From the NCBI GenBank assembly GCA_903789615.1, contig CAIFEV010000001.1:124001-188000 (forward strand): a stretch of DNA of 64,000 nt, in the 5' to 3' direction. The DNA comes from an uncultured Lachnospiraceae bacterium (lineage in GTDB: Bacteria; Bacillota; Clostridia; Lachnospirales; Lachnospiraceae). Under the pieces are notes generated by a model. It did no database searches. It worked only from the letters and a program-made list of their open reading frames with translations, and was not told the origin of the DNA. This document shows, one piece after another, positions 16,032 to 23,907 of the stretch. Position numbers and translations under genes: made by a program. Within the stretch, counting starts at the first letter, position 1; every line of letters starts with the position of its first letter.

Positions 16032-17437
16032 ATTTTGAGAGCGGAAATATCACAGGCAACATCCTGCAGACGGCGTTTCCGATGCTCATCGCGCAGGTGC
16101 TGAGCCTGCTCTACAATATTGTCGACCGGATTTATATCGGCCGGATCCCGGATGTCGGGACTGAGGCACTTGGAGCTGTCGGGTTCTGTTTCCCGGTCAT
16201 CATCATCGTGACGGCCTTTACGAACATGTTCGGCATGGGCGGCGCACCGCTTTTTTCCATGGAGCTTGGCCGGAAGGATCCGGAGAAGGCTGCTGTCATC
16301 CTGAACACGTCGCTGCGGCTTCTGGTGATCTCTGCCCTGCTCATCACGTTTTCGGGGATCGCGTTTGCCGGGCCGCTTCTGCGCCTGTTTGGCGCCGGGA
16401 GGGAGGAGCTTTTCTATGCGCAGCCGTATCTTCAGATCTATCTGACCGGAACTTTTTTTTCTATGATCAGCACCGGCATCAATCCGTATATCAATGCGGA
16501 AGGGTATTCTGTGTTTGGCATGGTCACCGTCATGATCGGCGCACTGGCGAATCTGGCACTGGATCCTGTCTTTATTTTTGCGTTCGGCCTCGGCGTACAG
16601 GGGGCAGCGATCGCGACCGTCATCTCGCAGATCCTCTCGGCTGCATTTGTCATGTGGTTTCTGAAGAGCCCGAAGAATGAATTCCGCATTCACTGGAAAA
16701 AATCAGCAGATGGCAGATGGTTTCCGTACGGAGGGAAGATCGCGAGCCTGGGCCTGACGCCGTTCATCATGCAAGTGACCAATTCGCTGGTCACCCTGTG
16801 CTGCAACGGTATGCTCATGCGCTGGGGCGGTATGGTCTATGTGTCGGCGATGACGACGGTCAGCTCCGTGCGGCAGATTCTGGACACGCCGGTCATGGCC
16901 ATCACGGAAGGAACGTCGCCGGCCATCAGCTACAACTACGGTGCGAGTCGGCCGAAGCTCATCAAAAGAGCTGTCCGGGTCATGATGAGCCTGGCGCTTC
17001 CCTATACCATCATCGTCTGGGCGATGATTATGCTTGCCCCCGGGATGTTCGTCCGGATCTTCACGCAGGACGAGGAGCTGATTTCCGTCGCGGCACCCGC
17101 GCTTCACCTGTACTTTCTCGCATTTGTCTTTCAGGCGCTGCAGTACAGCGGGCAGACGGTCTTCAAGGCTCTGAACAAGAAGCGGCACGCGATTTTTTTC
17201 AGTCTGTTCCGCAAGGTGATCCTGGTGGTTCCGCTGACGATCCTGCTGCCTGGGCTGGGATTTCAAACGGATGGCGTGTTCATGGCGGAGCCGGTCTCCA
17301 ATCTTGTCGGAGGTCTGGCGTGCTTTCTGACGATGCTTCTCACCGTCTGGCCGGAGCTCAGGAAAATGGAAGAGCAGGGTGATGAAAAAAGCACAAATCG
17401 TGCTTCGAACGATACAAACATAAAGGAGGAGAAATGA
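16019..17437 (+). CDS. MATE-family multidrug/cation exporter
   Basis: A 472-residue, 12-helix MATE protein. The N-terminal GNILQTAFPMLIAQVLSLLYNIVDRIYIG is the classic family opening, and the two halves repeat the pattern (second half GLTPFIMQVTNSLVTLCCNGML). Such proteins export cationic drugs or metabolites with H+ or Na+. The gene starts inside the end of cbiO and its own stop overlaps the GH28 start (ATGA), an arrangement that ties a metal importer, an exporter and a pectinase to one transcript. The substrate is unknown. Confidence 0.9.
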   Translation: MQKVNFESGNITGNILQTAFPMLIAQVLSLLYNIVDRIYIGRIPDVGTEALGAVGFCFPVIIIVTAFTNMFGMGGAPLFSMELGRKDPEKAAVILNTSLRLLVISALLITFSGIAFAGPLLRLFGAGREELFYAQPYLQIYLTGTFFSMISTGINPYINAEGYSVFGMVTVMIGALANLALDPVFIFAFGLGVQGAAIATVISQILSAAFVMWFLKSPKNEFRIHWKKSADGRWFPYGGKIASLGLTPFIMQVTNSLVTLCCNGMLMRWGGMVYVSAMTTVSSVRQILDTPVMAITEGTSPAISYNYGASRPKLIKRAVRVMMSLALPYTIIVWAMIMLAPGMFVRIFTQDEELISVAAPALHLYFLAFVFQALQYSGQTVFKALNKKRHAIFFSLFRKVILVVPLTILLPGLGFQTDGVFMAEPVSNLVGGLACFLTMLLTVWPELRKMEEQGDEKSTNRASNDTNIKEEK

Positions 17438-19065
17438 TAGAATTTCGTACAGCAGAGGATTTTGCGGTTATATTCTGGGACAAGCCGGAGGCAGCCGGAA
17501 AGCACACGGTATACCGTGTATACGACGAGGACGGAAATGTGTGGAACGCATCTTCCACCCATGTGACGGTTACGGGGCTTCCCTACGGGGTGACGAGGCG
17601 TTATACCGTTTCGTACAATATTGAGCCGGGCGACAGGGAAAAGGATTTCTGGAACCTTCTGGGCTGTGTGACCGTGAAAACAGAGGAAAAGAAAGAGAAA
17701 ATCGATGTCACGAAAGCTCCGTATAACGCTGCAGGCGACGGGCAGACGCTTGTCACGAAGGCTCTGCAGAGGGCGATTGATGAGTGCAGGCCGGACCAGA
17801 TCGTTTTTATACCGGCCGGCGTATACCGGTGCGGAGCGCTGGATGTGAAGAGCGACACCGACATCTGTCTTGCAAAAGGCGCGAAACTGCTGGGAACTGC
17901 GGATCCGGCGGACTATCTGCCGCTCATTCCGAGCCGCTTCGAGGGTCTTGAGCGGATGTGCTTCCGCAGCCAGATCAATGTCGGGCGGCTTGACAGGGCT
18001 GCAGGCGTCACCTGCCGCAATGTCCGCATCTACGGAGAAGGGGAGATTCTTTCCGGTGGTGTGCCGCTTGCAAAAGCAGAGGCAAATACCGAGAAGGAAA
18101 GAATCGCTGCCGTCATTAAGAACACCGATGTTGAGGCGGAAGGCCTGGAAAATGCCGGAACACTCCCAGGCCGCGTGCGCGGCAGACTTCTGAATGTAAC
18201 ATGTGCCGAGAACATATGGATTCACGGCATCACCGCCGGAATGGCACCTGCCTGGAACCTGCATTTCGTGTACTCAAAGAATATCGTGACGGACGCGTGC
18301 ACAATAGTCTCTGCCGGCGTGTGGAACGGCGACGGCTGGGACCCGGATTCCTCCTCGGACTGCACGATCTTTGATACGACATTTCTCACGGAGGATGACA
18401 GCGTGGCGATTAAATCCGGAAAGAATCCGGAGGGCAATGTGATCGGCATCCCGTCTTCGCACATCCGGATTTTTGACTGCAACTGCAGTTCGGGCCACGG
18501 CCTGTGCATCGGTTCTGAGATGAGCGGCGGTGTGGAAGATGTTTCAATCTGGGACTGTGACATGCGGAGAACCTGGGCCGGCATCGAGGTGAAGGGCTGT
18601 CCGAAGCGGGGCGGGTATGTCCGGGGGCTTACGGTTCGGGACTGCAGCGTATCGCACATCTCCGTGCACGACGCGGTCGTGAACATGGACGGCGAGGGGG
18701 CGCCCGACATGCCGTTCTTCTCCGGATTCAAGTTCCGCAGCCTGCACCTGCTCGGCCGGTATTTCGACAACAACGGCGGGCGCAACGAGTGGGTCAACTG
18801 CCCGGCCGTCGAACTCATCGGGTTTGATAAGGAAGGACATGCCATCACAGATGTCCTTCTGGAAGATGTTGAGATCGAAGAGCCGGTCCGCATCCGCGTG
18901 GCGGCGGGGCAGACCATGAGCCCGAGCGGAAAGAAAGCCAGCCCGATGGAAGTTTATGCCGGCAATATCCTCATCTCCCATGCGAAAGGGGTGACGATGA
19001 AAGATATCCGGACGGTACCGGCTGTGGAAGTCCCGGCTCCTCCCGTCGCTGCTTCAGACAAGTGA
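17434..19065 (+). CDS. GH28 polygalacturonase-type glycosidase with N-terminal fibronectin-III-like domain
   Basis: A 543-residue intracellular GH28 enzyme: there is no signal peptide. Residues 1-80 look like a fibronectin-III-like domain, followed by the parallel beta-helix. The catalytic aspartates lie in WNGDGWDPDSS and DDSVAIKSG, with the conserved GHGLCIGSE and the TWAGIEVKG (Arg/Lys) strand. It probably releases galacturonate from the ends of oligogalacturonides or rhamnogalacturonan fragments, feeding UxuB/UxuA-type catabolism. The start codon overlaps the MATE stop and is preceded by AAAGGAGGAG. The operon link with a nickel/cobalt importer is unexpected. Confidence 0.9.
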   Translation: MIEFRTAEDFAVIFWDKPEAAGKHTVYRVYDEDGNVWNASSTHVTVTGLPYGVTRRYTVSYNIEPGDREKDFWNLLGCVTVKTEEKKEKIDVTKAPYNAAGDGQTLVTKALQRAIDECRPDQIVFIPAGVYRCGALDVKSDTDICLAKGAKLLGTADPADYLPLIPSRFEGLERMCFRSQINVGRLDRAAGVTCRNVRIYGEGEILSGGVPLAKAEANTEKERIAAVIKNTDVEAEGLENAGTLPGRVRGRLLNVTCAENIWIHGITAGMAPAWNLHFVYSKNIVTDACTIVSAGVWNGDGWDPDSSSDCTIFDTTFLTEDDSVAIKSGKNPEGNVIGIPSSHIRIFDCNCSSGHGLCIGSEMSGGVEDVSIWDCDMRRTWAGIEVKGCPKRGGYVRGLTVRDCSVSHISVHDAVVNMDGEGAPDMPFFSGFKFRSLHLLGRYFDNNGGRNEWVNCPAVELIGFDKEGHAITDVLLEDVEIEEPVRIRVAAGQTMSPSGKKASPMEVYAGNILISHAKGVTMKDIRTVPAVEVPAPPVAASDK

Positions 19066-19111
19066 GACCAACGACCCGGGTAATACGGGCACATTCCTTA
19101 AAACCAGAGAT

Positions 19112-19140
19112 TTGACAAAAGTCCGAATTCAGACTAGGCT
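19112..19140 (+). promoter_or_regulatory. Promoter of the marR-MATE operon
   Basis: TTGACA (19112-19117) is a consensus -35. Seventeen bases downstream lies TAGGCT (19135-19140), a weak -10. The whole core is covered by the palindromic MarR-like boxes. Confidence 0.6.
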
Positions 19141-19162
19141 GTAAATAGTCTGAATCCGGACT
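19120..19162. promoter_or_regulatory. Two MarR-like palindromic operator boxes, also a terminator-like hairpin
   Basis: Box 1 (19120-19135) and box 2 (19147-19162) are 16-bp near-palindromes of the form AGTCYGAATYCRGACT, 27 bases centre to centre. Together they also form one long inverted repeat (17-bp arms, one mismatch) followed by seven T residues, so the same DNA may terminate transcription from the GH28 operon. Box 1 spans the promoter spacer and box 2 the expected transcript start, fitting autorepression by the MarR protein. Confidence 0.75.
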
Positions 19163-19210
19163 TTTTTTACTGTATTATGCCTGAACGACCCCGAAAGGTG
19201 GTGAAAGAAA

Positions 19211-19684
19211 ATGAAAGATCCTGCATGCCAGCCGGCAGAACATACGGGAAGACAGGTGAAAGAGACCACGATTCACGCATTTAACCGGGTGAACAGCGAA
19301 ATAAATGCCCTTTACCACACATTTTCCCTGAAAGCCGGCATGTCCGACAGTGAAAGCATGATCCTGTATCTGCTGTTTGACCTGGGAGAAGGGATCACAC
19401 AGAGCGAGATCATGGTGAGTCTTTATATGAGCAAGCAGACCGTCAATTCCTCCATCGCGAAGATGCAGAGGGACGGACTGCTGCAGCTTGCCAGGAAGAC
19501 CGGCAGACAGAAACGGATTTTTCTGACGGAGGCCGGCAGACACGAGATTCAGGAAAAAATTGTGCCGCTTGTCCGGCTTGAGGAGAGTATCTTTCAGTCC
19601 TGGACCAAAGAAGAGCGGGAAGCTTTTCTGCGGCTGAACGAGCGGTTCCGGGATGAACTGCGGGAAGGAATCCATACTTTATGA
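19211..19684 (+). CDS. MarR-family transcriptional regulator
   Basis: A 157-residue winged-helix protein. The recognition region lies around SEIMVSLYMSKQTVNSSIAKMQRDGLLQL (residues 67-95), followed by the wing with RKTGRQKRIFLTEAG, and both ends are helical as in MarR dimers. It is cotranslated with a MATE exporter (ATGA overlap) and preceded by two palindromes in the promoter, so it very probably represses its own operon and responds to an exporter substrate. AAGGTGGTG serves as the ribosome site. Confidence 0.92.
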   Translation: MKDPACQPAEHTGRQVKETTIHAFNRVNSEINALYHTFSLKAGMSDSESMILYLLFDLGEGITQSEIMVSLYMSKQTVNSSIAKMQRDGLLQLARKTGRQKRIFLTEAGRHEIQEKIVPLVRLEESIFQSWTKEEREAFLRLNERFRDELREGIHTL

Positions 19685-21018
19685 AACGTACCAGAATACA
19701 GCTTTCGGATCATTTTACCTATGGGCGATTGCTGCGCTTTACCATGCCGTCGATCCTGATGATGATCTTTTCGTCCATCTACGGAGTAGTCGACGGATAT
19801 TTTGTATCCAACTATGTGGGCGCGCTGCCGTTCGCGTCCCTGAATCTGGCTATGCCATTCATCATGATCCTGGCGGCCATCGGGTTCATGTTCGGCTCCG
19901 GCGGCACGGCACTGGTGTCCATGGAACTGGGCATGGGGCACAAGGAGCGCGCCAATGAGATCTTTTCGCTCATCATCTATGCGCTCATTGTGCTCGGAAC
20001 AATCCTGTCTGTCATCGGCTATGTCTTCGCGGCACCTGCCCTGCGGCTTCTCGGCGCGACGGACGAGATGCTGCCGTTAGCGGTGCTCTATACCCGCATC
20101 AACATGGTCGGGCAGGTCGCGTTCATGCTGCAGTACCTGTTCCAGAGTTTTCTTGTCACCGCGGAGCGCCCGAAGATGGGACTCGCCGTGACGATCGCGG
20201 CCGGTGTGACCAACATGTTCCTGGACTGGCTTTTTGTGGGAGTCCTGGGATACGGCCTGGCCGGTGCTGCCTGGGCAACGGTCGCGAGCCAGACGGTTGG
20301 CGGCCTGATCCCGCTCCTGTATTTTATCCTGCCGAACCACACGAAGCTTCGCATCGGAAAGACGCATATGGACTGGAAAGCGCTTCTGAAAGTCTGCACG
20401 AACGGTTCCAGCGAGCTGCTCTCCAACGCGGCATCATCTCTGGTCGGGATGCTCTACAATCATCAGCTTCTTGTCTACGCCGGGGCCGACGGTGTTGCGG
20501 CGTACGGGGTGATCATGTACGTCAACTACATCTTCGTGGGCATCTACTTCGGATATACGGTCGGCATCGCGCCGGTCATCGGCTATCATTACGGGGCCAG
20601 GCACAGAGACGAGCTGAAGAACATCTTCCGGAAGAGCATGACGATGATCCTGACGGCGGCTGTCACGCTGACCGTGCTCGCCAAACTCTCCGCGGGCCTG
20701 CTGGTGCACATATTTGTCAGCTATGATGCAGGCCTTATGGAGATGACCGTCCACGGTTTTCAGATCTACAGCACCGCGTTCCTCTTCATGGGCTTCAACA
20801 TCTTCGGCTCCGGATTTTTCACCGCGCTGAACAACGGCCTGCTCTCGGCCGTCCTCTCGTTCATGCGCACCGTTGTCCTGCAGGTGAGCTCTATCCTGAT
20901 TCTGCCCCTTTTGTTCGGGCTTGACGGCCTGTGGTCCGTCATCGTCGTATCGGACAGCCTGTGCCTCATCCTGACGGCCTTCCTGCTCGTGCGCAACCGC
21001 AGGCGGTACGGATACTGA
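19681..21018 (+). CDS. MATE-family exporter under MarR control
   Basis: A 445-residue MATE transporter with about 12 membrane segments. The opening FTYGRLLRFTMPSILMMIFSSIYGVVDGYFVSNYVG is typical, and the glycine-rich helix FMFGSGGTALVSMELG is present. It overlaps the marR stop by four bases, so its synthesis should be coupled to the regulator. The export substrate is unknown; drug or metabolite efflux is the family role. The gene ends 25 bases before the convergent AraC gene. Confidence 0.9.
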   Translation: MKRTRIQLSDHFTYGRLLRFTMPSILMMIFSSIYGVVDGYFVSNYVGALPFASLNLAMPFIMILAAIGFMFGSGGTALVSMELGMGHKERANEIFSLIIYALIVLGTILSVIGYVFAAPALRLLGATDEMLPLAVLYTRINMVGQVAFMLQYLFQSFLVTAERPKMGLAVTIAAGVTNMFLDWLFVGVLGYGLAGAAWATVASQTVGGLIPLLYFILPNHTKLRIGKTHMDWKALLKVCTNGSSELLSNAASSLVGMLYNHQLLVYAGADGVAAYGVIMYVNYIFVGIYFGYTVGIAPVIGYHYGARHRDELKNIFRKSMTMILTAAVTLTVLAKLSAGLLVHIFVSYDAGLMEMTVHGFQIYSTAFLFMGFNIFGSGFFTALNNGLLSAVLSFMRTVVLQVSSILILPLLFGLDGLWSVIVVSDSLCLILTAFLLVRNRRRYGY

Positions 21019-21043
21019 TTTAATATATGGCAAATGTTTCTTT

Positions 21044-22264
21044 TCAGGCCTTGCGCGAGCGAAGACTCCCGGGTGTGCAGCCGTACTTTCTGCGGAAGGC
21101 CGTGACAAAGTAGCTGCGGCTCTCAAAGCAGAGGGAAGCGGCGATCTCGCTGACGGTTTTGTCTGTAGACAATAGAAGGTCGTGCGCCGCTTCCAGACGC
21201 TGCTCCAGAATGAACTGGCGGATGGAGACTCCGGTCTCCTGATGGAACCGCCTGGAGAAGTAGTAGTCACTGTATCCGCAGCGCTTCGCAAGAATCTGAA
21301 TAGTGAGTTCTGTGTTTACGTGAGAGCGGATATAGTCGCAGCTCTGCAGAATAAGAGGAGATATGCCCGCCTGCTCTTTGTGCTGGCGGACCCTGCCCGC
21401 ATAGTCGTCAACGATCAGTCTGCCAAGAAGGGAGAGCTCCGAGACAGAGCGGCAGGATTCTATGCGCGCGGCGTAGGTATCATTCATGTCGTACGCCACG
21501 GAAGAATCCAGGCCGCCTTCCATCGCCGCGCGCGAAACGAGGGTCAGCAGGACCAGAAGGTTGTTTTTGGTCTGGCGGACAGAGTCACCGGCTTGTCCGC
21601 GCATTCCGGCGCTCAGGGAAGAACTTATCTTCAGGGCTTCCGGATAGCGGCTGTCTCCCTCCCGGATCATCCGCAGGAATTCTTTTTCCGAATTATAGAT
21701 GCCTCTGTGTGTCTTCGGACTGCCGCTGCCTGTCTCATCGGTGCTGTTGTCCGGAAGATTTCCCAGCGCTTTAACCGATAATGTGGAAATATTCTGCCCT
21801 GTAAGGCATTTGTGCAGCATGACGGCAAGTCTTGTAATTGCGGGGAACGGCATGACAGCGGTGTTCAGAAGCGCTTCGGCGAGCTGGCGGCGGACCGGGA
21901 CAGATACAGAGTACAGATCGAGCCGTTTAAGCAGTACGCTGCGGGAGTTCTTTTGTGTAAAAAAGGGGCCGAGAAAGTACATATCTCTTGCAACGGGACT
22001 TTCCGGAACAAAGGTGAAGCCTACGATCCAGAACAACCCGATCCTGTATTCCAGTACGACCGGCTCCGGTCTGCCGCTCAGCATGTAGTCCTTCAGAAGA
22101 CGGATATCTTCGCCTGAGGAGAAATGGTTCGGCAGAAACGAGAAAAACGGCCGGTTTCCTATCGGCTCCGGATCCGAATCATACGATGCCACGTGCCACA
22201 TGCCGACGGGGTAATTGCAGTTTATCAGTTCCAGAAGGAAACGTAGTTTTTCGTTTGTGTCCAT
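21044..22264 (-). CDS. AraC-family transcriptional regulator of the glycan-use cluster
   Basis: A 406-residue regulator. The C-terminal 100 residues hold the double helix-turn-helix of AraC proteins: TIQILAKRCGYSDYYFSRRFHQETG for the first and TVSEIAASLCFESRSYFVTAFRRKYG for the second. Residues 1-300 form a sensor region of no domain that I recognise; its first part (WHVASYDSDPEPIGNRPFF, then FLGPFF) is reminiscent of small-ligand sensor domains in AraC proteins of clostridia. It is divergent from the GPH transporter and glycosidase operon, the usual arrangement for an activator that senses the imported sugar. The start ATG (complement of 22262-22264) follows GAGAGGG. Confidence 0.9.
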   Translation of the reverse strand: MDTNEKLRFLLELINCNYPVGMWHVASYDSDPEPIGNRPFFSFLPNHFSSGEDIRLLKDYMLSGRPEPVVLEYRIGLFWIVGFTFVPESPVARDMYFLGPFFTQKNSRSVLLKRLDLYSVSVPVRRQLAEALLNTAVMPFPAITRLAVMLHKCLTGQNISTLSVKALGNLPDNSTDETGSGSPKTHRGIYNSEKEFLRMIREGDSRYPEALKISSSLSAGMRGQAGDSVRQTKNNLLVLLTLVSRAAMEGGLDSSVAYDMNDTYAARIESCRSVSELSLLGRLIVDDYAGRVRQHKEQAGISPLILQSCDYIRSHVNTELTIQILAKRCGYSDYYFSRRFHQETGVSIRQFILEQRLEAAHDLLLSTDKTVSEIAASLCFESRSYFVTAFRRKYGCTPGSLRSRKA

Positions 22265-22303
22265 TATCTGCCCTCTCTTTCGTGCAAACAGAAATCAACA
22301 CAA

Positions 22304-22309
22304 ATTATA
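22304..22309 (-). promoter_or_regulatory. Probable -10 box of the araC-type gene
   Basis: TATAAT on the minus strand, 40 bases before the start. The hexamer 17 bases upstream is not a recognisable -35, which is common for activator-dependent promoters. In the same divergent region AAAGCCGGCTTT (22337-22348) is a perfect 12-bp palindrome and could be an operator. The rest of 22265-22428 holds no gene. Confidence 0.45.
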
Positions 22310-22428
22310 GAACAATAAGGCGAATCAGGGAACCATAAAGCCGGCTTTCCGATACTAGAATGAGTTCATCATAAAGCATACCCGCGGCGGATCCGCAGGA
22401 TCCGGGAAGAGCGGGAAAGAGGGGAGAA

Positions 22429-23904
22429 ATGATGAACAAAGAAACAGAAGGGATAACGGAGACAGTCTGTTATCGGCGCGCAAAGCTGTGGCAGATTATC
22501 CTTTATTCACTAAATGCTCTGATCGGGATGAGCATGTATTCCCTGATGGGGCTGGCCAGTTACTCGGCGAGTATCGGTTATGGCATCGCGACAGTGGTGG
22601 TGGGGTATATTCTCACGGGCACCCGTATCTTTGACGCCGTGACGGACCCGATGCTTGCCTTTCTGTATGACAGGGTGAACACAAGGCACGGCAAGATCCG
22701 GATCCTTATGTCAATCGGATGGGTGATCGAGGCGGCGGCGGCACTCTTCATGTTTGATTTTGCAAGCAGCAAAGGCCATGGAATTGTCACATTTGTTCTG
22801 ATTTATGTTGTGTATATCATCGGATATACAATCTGCAACATGACGGCGCTCACCATTCCGCCGCTCCTGACGAATGATCCGAAGCAGAGACCGCAGGTCG
22901 GCGTGTGGCAGACTGTTTTCAATTATCTGGTTCCGGTGACGCTTACCATTGTTCTGAATGTCGTTCTTCTTCCGAAGTTCGGCGGCACGTATAATCAGCA
23001 GTTTTTGAGCACGGCAGCAGCAATCTGTGTCGGTGTCTCTTTTATCGGACTTGTCGCCGTCTGCCTTGCCGTCGGGGAATATGACGTTCCCGGGAACTTC
23101 AAAGGACTTGAAAAGGACGATAAACGTCTCAGCCTGCGGGATATGGCAGATGTCCTTACGCACAACCATCCGCTGCAGTGCTACATCGCCTCAGCGGCTT
23201 CCGATAAGATCGCACAGCAGGCCGGATCACAGGCAATTGTCACGACGCTTCTGTACGGCATTCTGATCGGAAATATGGGGATGGCAACAATCCTGAATAT
23301 GATCAGTATGCTTCCGAGTATTCTTTTCGCTGCGCTCGGCGCCAGATATGCTGGGAAGCATGGCAACAAAGAGACGATCGTGACATGGACGAGGATTTGT
23401 ATTCTCCTTTCGGCTGTGCTCATCGCGTTTCTTGCGCTCATCGATACACGGGATATCGCGAAGATGGGGCCTGCCATGATTCTCTATGTTGTTCTGACAT
23501 TTCTGCTCAACGGAGCGAAGATGTGCGTCACGATGGGCGACAGCGCGTTTCTGTCGGATGTGGTTGATTACGAGATGGCAAGAAGCGGAAAATTCATTCC
23601 GGCGGTTGTCACCGGAACGTACAGCCTCATCGACAAGCTTGTCTCCTCATTTTCAGCAATGATTGCCACCGCATGTGTGGCTCTGATCGGATATACCGCC
23701 ACGATGCCGCAGCCGGGCGACGAACTGACAAGGCCCGTGTTCTGGATGTGCATTTTCCTGAGCTACGGTCTGGCAATCATCGGATGGATTGTGACACTCA
23801 TCTCCATGAGGTTCTGCCGCCTCGACAAAACCGCTATGCGAAAAGTTCAGGAAGACATCCAGGAACGCAAGGAACGGAACAGGAACGACAGGAAAACGGA
23901 GTGA
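22429..23904 (+). CDS. GPH-family glycoside/pentoside/hexuronide:cation symporter
   Basis: A 491-residue major-facilitator-type sugar symporter with 12 hydrophobic segments. The loop DAVTDPMLAFLYDRVNTRHGKIR is the signature of the glycoside-pentoside-hexuronide family, as is GDSAFLSDVVDYE in the second half. It probably imports the oligosaccharide or glycoside processed by the enzymes encoded downstream, with Na+ or H+. Two ATG codons are adjacent (22429 and 22432); GGGGAG at 22421 is better spaced for the second, so the true start may be one codon later. It leads an operon that runs to 33520. Confidence 0.92.
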   Translation: MMNKETEGITETVCYRRAKLWQIILYSLNALIGMSMYSLMGLASYSASIGYGIATVVVGYILTGTRIFDAVTDPMLAFLYDRVNTRHGKIRILMSIGWVIEAAAALFMFDFASSKGHGIVTFVLIYVVYIIGYTICNMTALTIPPLLTNDPKQRPQVGVWQTVFNYLVPVTLTIVLNVVLLPKFGGTYNQQFLSTAAAICVGVSFIGLVAVCLAVGEYDVPGNFKGLEKDDKRLSLRDMADVLTHNHPLQCYIASAASDKIAQQAGSQAIVTTLLYGILIGNMGMATILNMISMLPSILFAALGARYAGKHGNKETIVTWTRICILLSAVLIAFLALIDTRDIAKMGPAMILYVVLTFLLNGAKMCVTMGDSAFLSDVVDYEMARSGKFIPAVVTGTYSLIDKLVSSFSAMIATACVALIGYTATMPQPGDELTRPVFWMCIFLSYGLAIIGWIVTLISMRFCRLDKTAMRKVQEDIQERKERNRNDRKTE

Positions 23905-23907
23905 AGC

